A stretch of DNA of 64,000 nt from Ardenticatenaceae bacterium (GTDB lineage Bacteria > Chloroflexota > Anaerolineae > Promineifilales > Promineifilaceae). A program made the translations under genes and the position numbers. The DNA lies in assembly GCA_020634495.1 (NCBI GenBank), contig JACKBR010000018.1, positions 1-64,000 of the forward strand, in the 5' to 3' direction. The stretch's first letter is position 1, and every line of letters starts with the position of its first letter. Shown here piece after piece: positions 1 to 8,432 of the stretch. Below the pieces are notes generated by a model that saw nothing but the letters and a program-made list of their open reading frames with translations, searched no databases and was not told the DNA's origin.

Positions 1-305
1 AAAAAGAGGTGGCCGACATTGATTTGCTGCAAATTATTGAAGCGATTGATGGGCCGGTGTGCCTCAATGTGTGTCTTATTCGCCCCCATGAATGCAATCG
101 GGATCGGTTTTGCCCAGGGCATGAGGTGTGGGGCCGGTTGCAAATGATGCTCATCACCGAACTGCGCCAAACCAGTTTGGCGTCGCTGGTGGCGGAAGCC
201 AGACGGCTAAAAGCGGAGCCACGCACAACGCTGGTTGATTTTCCCTATTTGTACGCTGCTCCCAAGAGCTTAGACAGGGCGCTCCAACAGGAACAAGTGG
301 CGTAA
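1..305 (+). CDS. Rrf2-family transcriptional regulator, C-terminal part (5' truncated by window)
   Basis: The frame is open from the window edge and stops at 303-305, so the N-terminal winged helix-turn-helix lies outside the window. What remains matches the dimerisation/Fe-S half of Rrf2 regulators: a leucine-rich helix (DLLQIIEAIDGP), then a cysteine cluster with the pattern C-x6-C-x5-C (in CLIRPHECNRDRFCPGH), then a helix ending in TSLASLV. In relatives such as IscR, NsrR and RsrR the three cysteines hold a [2Fe-2S] or [4Fe-4S] cluster sensing redox state or NO. The stop overlaps the next start (TAATG), so it is translationally coupled to the SCO genes. A role as redox/NO-responsive regulator of the oxidase block is inference. 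Confidence 0.8.
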   Translation, partial: KEVADIDLLQIIEAIDGPVCLNVCLIRPHECNRDRFCPGHEVWGRLQMMLITELRQTSLASLVAEARRLKAEPRTTLVDFPYLYAAPKSLDRALQQEQVA

Positions 306-1009
306 TGTCAGCATCGACAGTCACGCCCCAGGCGGTGCCAAAATCATCTGGGATGCTTATTTGGCGGTTGTTTTTTGGCTTGTTTGGGCTGATTGCCGCC
401 AGCGTAATCTGGTTTTCTACCGCGCGACCCATTTTGGTATTGCCGCGCATTACGCTGGCACCGGGTTTTTACCTGACTGACCAGCAGGGAGAAACGTTTA
501 CCAGTGAAGCGCTGCGCGGTAAAATTACGCTGTACAGTTTTACTTACACTGGCTGTGAAGCGCCTTGTGTGCAAACCAGCCCGGTAATGGCCGATGTGCA
601 GGCGCGGCTGGCAGAAGTTGCCTCTTCTGTGCCGCTGCAACTGGTAACTTTTTCTATCGATCCAGACAATGACACTCCGGAAACCTTGTCTGGCTTTGCC
701 GAAGCGATGGGGGCTGACCCGGAAGTGTGGCATTTTGCCACCGGAGGAGCGCCGCAGTTAAAGTCGGTGATTGGTGGCGGCTACAGTGTTTATTACAAGA
801 TGCAGGAAGACGGCCGTTATAAGTTAGCCCCAGCGTTTTTTTTGGTCGATGGCAGCGGAATTATTCGGGCAGAATATTTAACCGAGTCTCCAGATATTGA
901 CATTATTTTGCGTGACATGGGGCTGTTGGCTGCCGAAGTTGACCACAGTGAGGGCATTTACCGCTTTGCTTACGAGGCGGCCCATCTGTTTTCTTGCTAT
1001 CCACGCTAA
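305..1009 (+). CDS. SCO1/SenC-family protein, first copy (copper-ligand His not seen)
   Basis: Membrane-anchored thioredoxin-fold protein of 234 aa. One transmembrane segment (about 18-40) is followed by a periplasm-side SCO domain. The copper/thiol motif is present as C84-x3-C88 (TYTGCEAPC), and SIDPDNDTPETL fits the family. SCO proteins deliver copper to the CuA site of oxidase subunit II or act as thiol reductases. The conserved His that normally completes the copper site near the C-terminal strand is not visible: the segment reads KLAPAFFLVDG where the second copy has YLIDHTATVAVLD. It may therefore act as a thiol-disulfide partner rather than a copper donor (inference). It starts in a TAATG overlap with the regulator. 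Confidence 0.85.
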   Translation: MSASTVTPQAVPKSSGMLIWRLFFGLFGLIAASVIWFSTARPILVLPRITLAPGFYLTDQQGETFTSEALRGKITLYSFTYTGCEAPCVQTSPVMADVQARLAEVASSVPLQLVTFSIDPDNDTPETLSGFAEAMGADPEVWHFATGGAPQLKSVIGGGYSVYYKMQEDGRYKLAPAFFLVDGSGIIRAEYLTESPDIDIILRDMGLLAAEVDHSEGIYRFAYEAAHLFSCYPR

Positions 1010-1036
1010 CGCAAACATTATTTTTGGGAATCTACG

Positions 1037-1699
1037 ATGAACAGTGTAACTGAGACCGCAGAGCAATCTCCAAAATCTGAACCATTTTGGAAAAGCCAGC
1101 TATTTCGGCTGGCGCTGCTGGGTTTGGGCCTTGGCGTTGGGTTAGGGGCGCTATTTTTGTTGATACGGCCGTTTCTCGGCCCTAAAGAATGGCACGGCAT
1201 GGAGATTCAATCGACCCAGCCTGTGACCAACTTTACCCTGACGGGGCCAGGCGAGCAGCCAGTCAGTCTCATCGATTTTCGGGGTGAAGTGGTGATGCTT
1301 TATTTTGGCTACACTTTTTGCCCAGATGTGTGTCCGGCCACCATGGTGGAACTGCGCGATGCCATGGAAATTCTGGGCGACCGCAGTGAGGATGTCCAGG
1401 TAATTATGATTACTCTGGACCCGGAGCGGGACACGGCTGACGTGCTGGAACAATATGTGGCCCACTTTGATGACACGTTTATTGGTTTAACCGGTACGCC
1501 TGATGATTTGATTGCGGTCACGGCACCAATGGGCATTTTTTATGAGCGGCATGAAGGAACGGCCGCTTCTGGCTATCTTATCGACCACACCGCCACTGTG
1601 GCAGTCCTAGACAAACAGGGGAAGCTGCGCCTTATCTATCCATTTGGCATTACCGGGGAAGAGATGGCTGCTGACCTGAAGTACCTGGTGCGGGAGTGA
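1037..1699 (+). CDS. SCO1/SenC-family copper chaperone, second copy
   Basis: Full-length SCO protein of 220 aa. It has an N-terminal membrane anchor (about 22-45), the copper motif C95-P-D-V-C99 in YFGYTFCPDVCPATM, ITLDPERDT, and the third ligand His184 in YLIDHTATVAV. All three copper ligands are thus present, unlike the copy directly upstream. The known family role is assembly of the binuclear CuA centre in cytochrome oxidase subunit II, whose gene lies 270 bp downstream. The 27-bp spacing from the first SCO gene indicates one transcript. Confidence 0.92.
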   Translation: MNSVTETAEQSPKSEPFWKSQLFRLALLGLGLGVGLGALFLLIRPFLGPKEWHGMEIQSTQPVTNFTLTGPGEQPVSLIDFRGEVVMLYFGYTFCPDVCPATMVELRDAMEILGDRSEDVQVIMITLDPERDTADVLEQYVAHFDDTFIGLTGTPDDLIAVTAPMGIFYERHEGTAASGYLIDHTATVAVLDKQGKLRLIYPFGITGEEMAADLKYLVRE

Positions 1700-1831
1700 C
1701 CCCTCGCCAGTAGGTGGCTCATAAATTGATACCAACTTTTGCGCTAATTGGCGATCTGAGCGCAAAGTGGAAAATTTTAATGGGTATGGGCAAACTCAAT
1801 TGCCTACCTGAAAAAATAGAAGGAGGTTTTC
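1700..1831. promoter_or_regulatory. Intergenic region before the oxidase genes, with small hairpin
   Basis: The spacer between the SCO pair and the oxidase genes carries a hairpin (TTTGCGCT at 1738-1745 paired with AGCGCAAA at 1759-1766, 13-nt loop) with no T-run after it, and an AT-rich stretch downstream. It ends with a very strong Shine-Dalgarno (AGGAGG at 1821-1826) for the 45-aa subunit. An internal promoter or processing site is plausible but not demonstrated. Confidence 0.35.
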
Positions 1832-1969
1832 ATGGAAAAGGATAAGAAGTACAAAGCACCTCAAGGAACCGTCGTGCTCGTCATTTTGTACGTTCTCCTC
1901 ATTATCGCTTTGTGGGGAAGCGCCTATCTGACGATGTTGTCACGCGGGGTGACAGGGGTGGCCGGATGA
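1832..1969 (+). CDS. Cytochrome c oxidase subunit IIa-like small membrane protein (45 aa)
   Basis: A 45-codon ORF begins 5 nt after AGGAGG and ends in an ATGA overlap with subunit II. The protein is a short charged N-terminus (MEKDKKYKAPQGT), one hydrophobic helix (about 14-35) and a short tail. In ba3-type oxidases of Thermus a single-helix subunit IIa fills the position of the first helix of ordinary subunit II and is encoded directly upstream of it. Size, topology, position and coupling all fit that role. Assignment rests on context and topology because such proteins are too short for secure similarity. Confidence 0.8.
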   Translation: MEKDKKYKAPQGTVVLVILYVLLIIALWGSAYLTMLSRGVTGVAG

Positions 1970-2454
1970 TCCACATAGATTCCCGAGAACGCAATTTTAT
2001 AATTGGCACCACCATTTTGCTGTTGATATTTGGTACGGCCGTTTTGGTGAGCAGTTTCGCTTTTGGCTTTCAGGTACCTGCTCCCGTCGAGCGGATCGAT
2101 CCTCGCATTGTGGCGACGCCAGGCCAATCCCCCTGGGGTGACCCGGTGGATGAGCGGGTGCGTGAATTGGCCCCCAACAAGTACGAAGTATACATTTTGG
2201 CCCAGGCCTGGAACTTCCAGCCAAACCAAATTCGGGTACCAGTTGGCTCTACTGTCACCTTTTACCTGACCAGCAAAGATGTTCAGCACGGTTTTCGTTT
2301 GGACAATACCAATATCAATATGATGGTGCTGCCTGGCGAAATATCGACATTGACTGCGACATTTGATGAGCCTGGCGAATACAACTTCGTTTGCCACGAA
2401 TATTGTGGTGTGGGTCATCATACAATGTATGGTCAGCTCATTGTGGAGCCATAG
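1966..2454 (+). CDS. cbaB: ba3-type cytochrome c oxidase subunit II (CuA)
   Basis: 162 aa. One N-terminal membrane helix (about 11-34) anchors a cupredoxin domain facing the outer side. The CuA ligands are all visible: H108 (DVQHGF), C143 and C147 (CHEYC), H151 and M154 (GVGHHTM), with E145 as carbonyl ligand. It receives electrons from cytochrome c and passes them to subunit I. The single helix and short length are typical of B-family (ba3) enzymes rather than aa3 subunit II with two helices. I chose ATG 1966 because it overlaps the stop of the 45-aa gene (ATGA). An upstream in-frame GTG at 1912 lies inside that gene. Confidence 0.93.
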   Translation: MIHIDSRERNFIIGTTILLLIFGTAVLVSSFAFGFQVPAPVERIDPRIVATPGQSPWGDPVDERVRELAPNKYEVYILAQAWNFQPNQIRVPVGSTVTFYLTSKDVQHGFRLDNTNINMMVLPGEISTLTATFDEPGEYNFVCHEYCGVGHHTMYGQLIVEP

Positions 2455-2456
2455 TT

Positions 2457-3371
2457 ATGGATGCGGTAAATGAAATTGTCCAACCGGTACGACGGCCTTC
2501 TGTTTCGTTTTGGCGAACGGCCGTAGTCCTCTTCAAACTGCGCATTGTCTCTTTGCTCCTGCTGTCGGCATTTGGCGGGGCAGCGCTGGGTGTCCTGGTA
2601 ACTGGGCAGGCTTCTGCTTGGAATTGGATATTGTTGGCGATCACCGGCATGTTTTCTGCCGCTGGCGCTTCTGGCATTAACCAATATCTGGAGCGTGAGC
2701 GCGATTCAAAAATGAATCGTACAGCTGCACGGCCCCTGGCAACCGGGCAAATTGAAAATCCTCATCTGGTTTTGTGGGTGGGGTTGAGCATGGTTTTGGG
2801 AGCAACCGCGTTGGCAGCCGCATTTAACATTGCTTTGGCATTTTGGGTATTTTTCGGCGCTGTAATTTATGTTGGGGTATATACCGTTTGGCTAAAGCCG
2901 CGCACCACGTTGAACATTGTCATTGGTGGCGCTGCTGGCAGCTGCGCTGTCATTAGCGGTGGCGCGGCGGTTGGTGCCTGGGATGCGCTAGGGGTTTGGA
3001 TTTTGGCCGCACTGGTCTTTGTCTGGACACCGGTTCATTTTTGGGCATTAGCCCTGGCGTATCGAGCAGATTACATCAAGGCAGATTATCCGATGCTGCC
3101 CGCTCGTGTGCCCCCGATGATTGCTGCCCGCTGGACGGCCGTTCATACGCTGTTCACAGCGGCGGCGGGTTTGGCGCTAGGCTTCTGGCCAGCCATTGAT
3201 TGGTTCTATTTAGTACCGATTGGTTTGGCAACGGCCGTACTTGTCATTCGTACTGCGGCCTTACTCATATCCCCAGCCGAAAAAGCACCGGCATTTGCCC
3301 TATTCCACTTCTCCAATCTCTATCTTGCGCTCGTGCTGGTTGTCATCTTGCTCGCCAGCTTGTGGAGGTAA
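2457..3371 (+). CDS. ctaB: Protoheme IX farnesyltransferase (heme O synthase)
   Basis: 304-aa UbiA-superfamily integral membrane prenyltransferase that attaches a farnesyl group to heme b, making heme O for the oxidase. The first catalytic region is NQYLERERDSKMNRTAARPL, with Asp-rich and MxRTxxRPL elements. The second is YRADYIKADYPMLP. About eight to nine hydrophobic helices are evident. The start ATG 2457 lies 2 nt after the subunit II stop, while longer upstream reading is only overlap with that gene. No heme A synthase is seen nearby, so whether heme O or A is used is open. Confidence 0.95.
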   Translation: MDAVNEIVQPVRRPSVSFWRTAVVLFKLRIVSLLLLSAFGGAALGVLVTGQASAWNWILLAITGMFSAAGASGINQYLERERDSKMNRTAARPLATGQIENPHLVLWVGLSMVLGATALAAAFNIALAFWVFFGAVIYVGVYTVWLKPRTTLNIVIGGAAGSCAVISGGAAVGAWDALGVWILAALVFVWTPVHFWALALAYRADYIKADYPMLPARVPPMIAARWTAVHTLFTAAAGLALGFWPAIDWFYLVPIGLATAVLVIRTAALLISPAEKAPAFALFHFSNLYLALVLVVILLASLWR

Positions 3372-3375
3372 TTCT

Positions 3376-5013
3376 ATGTATGCAAGGACACGAAAATTAG
3401 TAGCCTGGTACCTTGGCATTGGTATGGCTGCATTATTTATCGGAGGATCACTAGGTCCTCTGCAAAAATTAGAACACGTCGGTCTGAATCTCTATCCCGG
3501 ACTGCAAAACATCGGCTTAAACAGCTACTATCAAGGGCTGACCATTCACGGAGTCTTAAACGCCCTCGTTTGGACCACATTTTTCATCGTTGGCTTCTTC
3601 ACTTTTACTACCGTTTACAGTCTTAAACGAGATTTGTCTCATCCCAAAGTTAATCTAGCTAGCTTTATTATCATGGTGGTGGGATTGGTAATGGCCGCGA
3701 TTCCGATTCTGATGAATCTGGCAACGGTTCTCTTTACATTCTACCCGCCACTGCAAGCTTCCCCCTTCTTCTACATTGGGCTAACGCTTGTGGTTGTGGG
3801 GTCGTGGGTTGGCGGCTGGGGCATGTTCCTCACCTACCGCGCCTGGCGCAAAGAAAACCCAGGCGTACAAACGCCCCTGATTGCCCTGGGTTCGCTCATC
3901 ACCATGGCTATGTGGCAATTTGCCACTATCGGTATTGCCACCGAAATGCTCTGGTTGACCATTCCCTGGTCGCTGGGCTGGGTGGACACCGTCGATCCTC
4001 AGCTTGCCCGCACCTTCTTCTGGTTTACAGGGCATCCAATCGTTTACTTCTGGCTGCTGCCAGCCTATGTTTCCTGGTACGGCATGGTGCCCAAACAGGT
4101 AGGCGGCAAACTGTTTAGCGAGCCATTGGCCCGCCTGGTTTTCTGGCTCTTCCTCTTGCTCTCCATTCCCGTTGGGCTGCACCACCAATATTTGGATCCC
4201 AGCGTACCGGCCGGATGGAAAGTGGTTCATGCAGTGCTAACCTACTCGCTGTTTATCCCCAGCTTGTTGACCGCTTTCAACGTGATCGCTTCTTTGGAGC
4301 TTGGCGGACGGGCACGCGGCGGTACCGGGCTGCTTGGCTGGATTCGTACCCTACCCTGGGGCAATCCTTCATTCACCGCCCAAAACCTGGCCATGATCCT
4401 CTTTGCCTTTGGCGGCATCGGTGGGTTAACCAATGCTTCGTATAACCTAAACCTGGTCATTCACAATACCATGTGGATTCCCGGTCACTTCCATCTGACG
4501 GTTGGCTCTGGCGTGACGCTCACTTTCTTTGGCATTGCTTATTGGCTCGTGCCAAAACTGGCCAACAAGCCACTCTATAGCAACAAGGTGGCGCTGTGGC
4601 AGGCCTGGACCTGGTTTGTGGGTATGCTGCTCATGTCTAATGGGCTGCACATTCTGGGCCTGAACTTTGGCTCGCCGCGGCGAACCATGCTGGGTGTGGC
4701 CCCCTATGCTTCGTCAGACTGGCAGCCGCTGTTGATTGAGGCGGCGCTGGGTGGCATCATTTTGGGCGTCAGTGGGTTGTTGTTCTACACCAATATGGTG
4801 GGCACGGTCTTCTCTAAGAAGAGTTTGACAGAAGAAATTGAGATGCCTGTAGCTGAACCAATGGAACCAGGCCCGGCCCCAGCATGGTTGGATACCTGGC
4901 GGCCTTGGGTAGTGGCTACCTTGCTCCTAATCCTGGTTTCCTACGGCCCACTATTGGTAAATCTTATCTCAAACTTGAATCTGACATCTCCCGGATTTAA
5001 TAAATTGTGGTAA
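3376..5013 (+). CDS. cbaA: ba3-type cytochrome c oxidase subunit I
   Basis: 545-aa heme-copper oxidase core with about 13 helices. Key residues by alignment to the B-family pattern are: H58 (TIHGVLNAL) as low-spin heme ligand; CuB ligand H220 with the cross-linked Tyr Y224 (TGHPIVYFW, spacing four as in Thermus ba3); H269/H270 (GLHHQY) as the other CuB ligands; and H371/H373 (IPGHFHLTVG) for the two hemes. It reduces O2 to water and conserves energy as a proton gradient. GGAGG lies 5 nt before ATG 3376. The gene follows ctaB by 4 bp, so subunits IIa, II, ctaB and I form one tight operon. A 34-helix-like C-terminal hydrophobic segment ends the protein. Confidence 0.95.
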   Translation: MYARTRKLVAWYLGIGMAALFIGGSLGPLQKLEHVGLNLYPGLQNIGLNSYYQGLTIHGVLNALVWTTFFIVGFFTFTTVYSLKRDLSHPKVNLASFIIMVVGLVMAAIPILMNLATVLFTFYPPLQASPFFYIGLTLVVVGSWVGGWGMFLTYRAWRKENPGVQTPLIALGSLITMAMWQFATIGIATEMLWLTIPWSLGWVDTVDPQLARTFFWFTGHPIVYFWLLPAYVSWYGMVPKQVGGKLFSEPLARLVFWLFLLLSIPVGLHHQYLDPSVPAGWKVVHAVLTYSLFIPSLLTAFNVIASLELGGRARGGTGLLGWIRTLPWGNPSFTAQNLAMILFAFGGIGGLTNASYNLNLVIHNTMWIPGHFHLTVGSGVTLTFFGIAYWLVPKLANKPLYSNKVALWQAWTWFVGMLLMSNGLHILGLNFGSPRRTMLGVAPYASSDWQPLLIEAALGGIILGVSGLLFYTNMVGTVFSKKSLTEEIEMPVAEPMEPGPAPAWLDTWRPWVVATLLLILVSYGPLLVNLISNLNLTSPGFNKLW

Positions 5014-5099
5014 TGTTAGAGTATTGTGCCTAACTGCTTTTTAGAAGGCATTAGGCACTAAAGTGAAGTTTATTAATCAAACTAGTGGAGGTCGCATAT

Positions 5100-5528
5100 A
5101 TGCGAAAATTAACTTTAACGCTTATCTTATTACTACTGCTTTCTTTTGGCCTGGCCGCCTGTGGTGGCGGTGAAGAGCCAGCTGACGAAAGTGGTGGCGA
5201 ATCCAGCTCCGTTGGGGATGTTGCTAACGGTGAACGTCTCTTTAATGAATCGATTATTGGGGCGGCTAGTGCACCCGGCTGTATCACCTGCCATTCGTTG
5301 GAGCCAGGTGTGGTCATCGTTGGGCCGTCACAGTCGGATGTTGGTGCCCGCGCTGAAACAGCCATTGAGGGCATGAGCGCTGAGGATTACCTGCGTCAAT
5401 CGATTGAGGAGCCGGATGCTCATATTGCAGAAGGGTATACTGAAGGTGTGATGTATCAAAACTTTGGTGAGGAATTGACCAACAGCCAGATTAATGATCT
5501 GGTTGCCTTCATGCTTACCTTGAAGTAA
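5100..5528 (+). CDS. Lipoprotein cytochrome c, class I, monoheme
   Basis: 142-aa secreted lipoprotein: signal peptide with lipobox LAAC (Cys21), then a Gly/Glu/Ser-rich spacer and one heme c domain. The heme is bound by C61-I-T-C64-H65, and M118 in TEGVMYQNF is the likely sixth ligand. It ends in the usual C-terminal helix (NSQINDLVAFMLTL). Anchored outside the membrane, it is the probable electron donor to the CuA site of the preceding oxidase (inference from position). The start ATG 5100 follows GTGGAGGT. An upstream in-frame GTG at 5085 would put residues ahead of the signal peptide and is less likely. Confidence 0.9.
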   Translation: MRKLTLTLILLLLLSFGLAACGGGEEPADESGGESSSVGDVANGERLFNESIIGAASAPGCITCHSLEPGVVIVGPSQSDVGARAETAIEGMSAEDYLRQSIEEPDAHIAEGYTEGVMYQNFGEELTNSQINDLVAFMLTLK

Positions 5529-5541
5529 AGACATTGTTGAT

Positions 5542-5581
5542 GGGTGGTGATTATTTGAGCTAACTTAGATAATCACCACCC
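5542..5581 (+). terminator. Hairpin downstream of the cytochrome c gene
   Basis: Perfect 13-bp inverted repeat (5542-5554 with 5569-5581) around a 14-nt loop, 13 bp after the cytochrome c stop. There is no T-run behind it, so it is more likely an mRNA-end-stabilising or Rho-associated structure than a classical intrinsic terminator. Confidence 0.5.
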
Positions 5582-5637
5582 GCTTTACCGGGGAAGGGGT
5601 AGCCCAGAAGCGTCCCTCAAAAATTGTTATAAAGCCC

Positions 5638-7809
5638 ATGCCACGATTAAGTAAAAATGAGCCTGAGCTGCTGCCAGGGGCAGGTCTGGAGAGTGATTAC
5701 CAACCCGCTGCTGACCCTGGTGCAGTCAATGAGTCGCTTTCTACCTGGCAGCGTCAGCCAGCTGGCTGGGCTGTATTGTTGGAACGTATTGCTTTATGGC
5801 TGGAACGGCCGTTTAACAAATTCATCGGCACTCCCCAACTTAATCCCTTTTATCACACTGGCACCATTGCCGTTTTGCTCACCCTGGTTGTGGGGCTAAC
5901 GGGCTTCTACATCTTCCTGTTTTACAAGTACGGTTTTGAAGAATCCTATCTGGCCGTTTTGCGCATGGATGGCCAATTTATTGCTCGCACTATGCGAGCG
6001 GTGCATCGTTATGCGTCTGGCGCTTTGGTGGTGACCACCTTGCTGCACGCCTACCGCACGCTGTTTATGGAGCGTTTTCGTGGGCAGCGCTGGCTGGCCT
6101 GGATTACGGGAATTGTGCTTACCATCCTCATTTGGTTGGCAGGCGTTACCGGTTATTGGTTGGTGGTAGATACCCGCGCCCAACTCATCACCGATGGCTT
6201 TGTCCGTTTTTTGCAGCAGTTTACGCCCTGGGCCGATGGCTTCATCTTGTGGATTACCCGGGCAGAAATCAGTGGCAACAGCTGGCCGATCATGCTGCTG
6301 CTGCTTACCTTGCATGTTGTGCTGTTTTTAGTGGTGGCCTACTTTTTCTATCTGCACATTCGCCGCATGAGCCGGGCCAAATGGCTGCCAGACACTTATC
6401 TGGTTATTGGCACGATGGCGGTGCTGTTTTTAGTTTCCATTTTTCTTCCCCTGCGCAATTTACCGGCGGCCAATAGCATCCAACTGCCAGAAAGCATCAC
6501 GCTTGATCCACTGTTTCTATTTTATTTGCCCACAGAAGGCGGCGGCGTGGCTCCCTGGCTGTGGGGGGGATTGTTGCTGATTACGGCCGTTTCCCTTGCC
6601 TTGCCCTGGATAACTCGTGATCACTCTGCGGCTGAGGCGGCTGGAGCCAGGTCTGTCGGTTTGCCCCTGGTTGCCATTGTGGATGAGCGCTGCACCGGCT
6701 GCACCCGGTGTGCCCTGGATTGTCCTTATGGGGCGATTGAGATGGCGGAGCGGCAGGATGATAATCCGCACAAATATATTGCCATTGCTGACCCCAAACT
6801 GTGTGTCTCCTGTGGAATTTGTATTGGTTCCTGCACCGATGATGCCATCACGCTAGGAAACACATCACCAGAACTGCTGTGGGATTCCGTGTCGATGCGG
6901 TTAACCCTGGCTAAGGCAAAAGCGCCTGAGCAGCCGGTGAAATTGGTATTTACCTGTGATCGACACGCCGCCCTTGGCGCACGGCCGTATTTAGCAGCAA
7001 ATGGGTCGGTGGCGGTGGCGGAAACGGCCGTTGAGATTATGGTTGTGCCTTGCGTGGGCACATTGCCGCCAGACGTTATGGTGCGTGCTCTGGATGCAGG
7101 GGCCAGTGATGTCCAGATAATTGGCTGCCCGCCCGACGACTGCCGCAACCGGGAAGGTAATTTGTTTACTGAAAAACGGCTAACCCGGCATCGTGTCCCG
7201 CGCCTAAAGCGCGCTTACGCCAACGCCCCCATCACGGCTGCCTGGGTGGCCCCAGATGATTTTGCCAGCGCCTTCACAGCCTCAGTGCCCGCGCCCAAGC
7301 CACCCGCCGTCGAGCCAGATTATATGTCTGCCCGCAGCATGTTCCCCAATATTTCGCGGCGCAACCTGGCCATCTTATTTGTAATGATGGTGCTGGTGCT
7401 GGTAGCCCAGGTCTTTTTAACCGACGTGCCGTTTACCTCGCGCCTGGCGGCTGATCGGGCTTTGGTGCGCGTGCTGGTGGAAGACCCCACGCTGCCCTTC
7501 AACCGAACTGGGGCGTATAACTTGCCGGAACGGCCGTTAACCTTGCGCTTAGAGGTGGATGGCCAAATTTTGGCTGAGGAAAGTTATGAAGCGGCCGTTT
7601 TCTTCAGCCAGCCCGCTGCCCCCTTTATTGAAGATGTGCAAATTGCCCCCGGCCGCCACCACATTCGCGTCGCTTTTGTCGATGAGCCAGGCGATTCGAC
7701 GCTGGTGCTTTACGAAACTGATACCAGCATAGCTCCCGGCGACATCCTGCGCATCATCTACGATCCGCTGTTTAATGCCCCTTGCAAAGGCAGCAACTGC
7801 CTGCAATGA
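5638..7809 (+). CDS. Fused cytochrome b (two hemes) / 2x[4Fe-4S] ferredoxin / MvhD-like redox protein
   Basis: 723-aa multi-domain membrane protein. Residues 60-330 resemble the N-terminal half of bc1/b6f cytochrome b, with two bis-His pairs at the canonical 14-residue spacing: H123/H137 (RAVHRYASGALVVTTLLHAYR) split over one helix and H226/H240 over another. Residues 350-400 carry two ferredoxin motifs (C352-x2-C355-x2-C358-x3-C362 and C389-x2-C392-x2-C395-x3-C399). Residues 434-530 look like the MvhD/FlpD hydrogenase-delta family, with C440, C472, C497 and C502 (GCPPDDC). A further membrane helix (about 577-600) and an outer domain follow. The parts imply electron transfer between quinone, Fe-S carriers and a soluble partner. 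The actual reaction is unknown. It follows the oxidase genes on the same strand. Confidence 0.85.
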   Translation: MPRLSKNEPELLPGAGLESDYQPAADPGAVNESLSTWQRQPAGWAVLLERIALWLERPFNKFIGTPQLNPFYHTGTIAVLLTLVVGLTGFYIFLFYKYGFEESYLAVLRMDGQFIARTMRAVHRYASGALVVTTLLHAYRTLFMERFRGQRWLAWITGIVLTILIWLAGVTGYWLVVDTRAQLITDGFVRFLQQFTPWADGFILWITRAEISGNSWPIMLLLLTLHVVLFLVVAYFFYLHIRRMSRAKWLPDTYLVIGTMAVLFLVSIFLPLRNLPAANSIQLPESITLDPLFLFYLPTEGGGVAPWLWGGLLLITAVSLALPWITRDHSAAEAAGARSVGLPLVAIVDERCTGCTRCALDCPYGAIEMAERQDDNPHKYIAIADPKLCVSCGICIGSCTDDAITLGNTSPELLWDSVSMRLTLAKAKAPEQPVKLVFTCDRHAALGARPYLAANGSVAVAETAVEIMVVPCVGTLPPDVMVRALDAGASDVQIIGCPPDDCRNREGNLFTEKRLTRHRVPRLKRAYANAPITAAWVAPDDFASAFTASVPAPKPPAVEPDYMSARSMFPNISRRNLAILFVMMVLVLVAQVFLTDVPFTSRLAADRALVRVLVEDPTLPFNRTGAYNLPERPLTLRLEVDGQILAEESYEAAVFFSQPAAPFIEDVQIAPGRHHIRVAFVDEPGDSTLVLYETDTSIAPGDILRIIYDPLFNAPCKGSNCLQ

Positions 7810-7820
7810 TTCCTCCCCTT

Positions 7821-8369
7821 TCATAAAATGGCGATGGCGGCCCGAAGCAGGTCTTTTTGCCCATCTTTTAGCGCCCAGGTTAATACTTTTTTTATTGGTT
7901 GAAAGCTGGAACTGGTCACGTAGGCATCCTCTACGATAGCAGTAGCATCGAACCTGGTTGCCTTTGCGGTAAATATGACCTGGACAAAGTTTGGGTATGG
8001 ATAGGGGTAGTTGGCTGGTTTGGGGCCAAGGTGTTGAAAATGGACGAAGCCGAGAACGGCCGTATTCCCCAAAGACCAGCCCGTCTCCTCCTGAACCTCT
8101 CTGTGCAAAGTTTCCAGCACGGTTTCGCCCGGCTCCCGTCGGCCGCCAGGGACAATGTATGGCTCATTTTCATAATCCCGAATCACCATGACCTCATCAC
8201 CGCGAAACAAGATAGCCCGTGCAGAGCTGATCAGTTCGTCTGGAGGCAGGGTGGGGCACAGATAGGTTCTTTCGTGCAGGGGAACATCTTTTCCTTGCCA
8301 TTGCCAGGTGGGTTTTGCTGTGGAAACGGCCGTTTGTCCATTTAAAAAATCAGCAAAAGAAGGGGTCAT
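7821..8369 (-). CDS. Nudix hydrolase
   Basis: 182-aa protein with a complete Nudix box, GGRREPGETVLETLHREVQEETGW pattern G-x5-E-x7-REVQEE-x-G. Nudix enzymes hydrolyse nucleoside diphosphates linked to another moiety, using Mg2+ bound by the REVQEE glutamates. The substrate cannot be read from the sequence. The N-terminal 45 residues form a family-specific extension. It converges with the cytochrome b fusion gene, with only 11 bp between the stop codons. Confidence 0.92.
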   Translation of the reverse strand: MTPSFADFLNGQTAVSTAKPTWQWQGKDVPLHERTYLCPTLPPDELISSARAILFRGDEVMVIRDYENEPYIVPGGRREPGETVLETLHREVQEETGWSLGNTAVLGFVHFQHLGPKPANYPYPYPNFVQVIFTAKATRFDATAIVEDAYVTSSSFQPIKKVLTWALKDGQKDLLRAAIAIL

Positions 8370-8432
8370 CTAGCGAATGTCCTAGTAATTTTATATAATG
8401 TCCTAAAAATGATACCAAATAAGGTGCTAACT

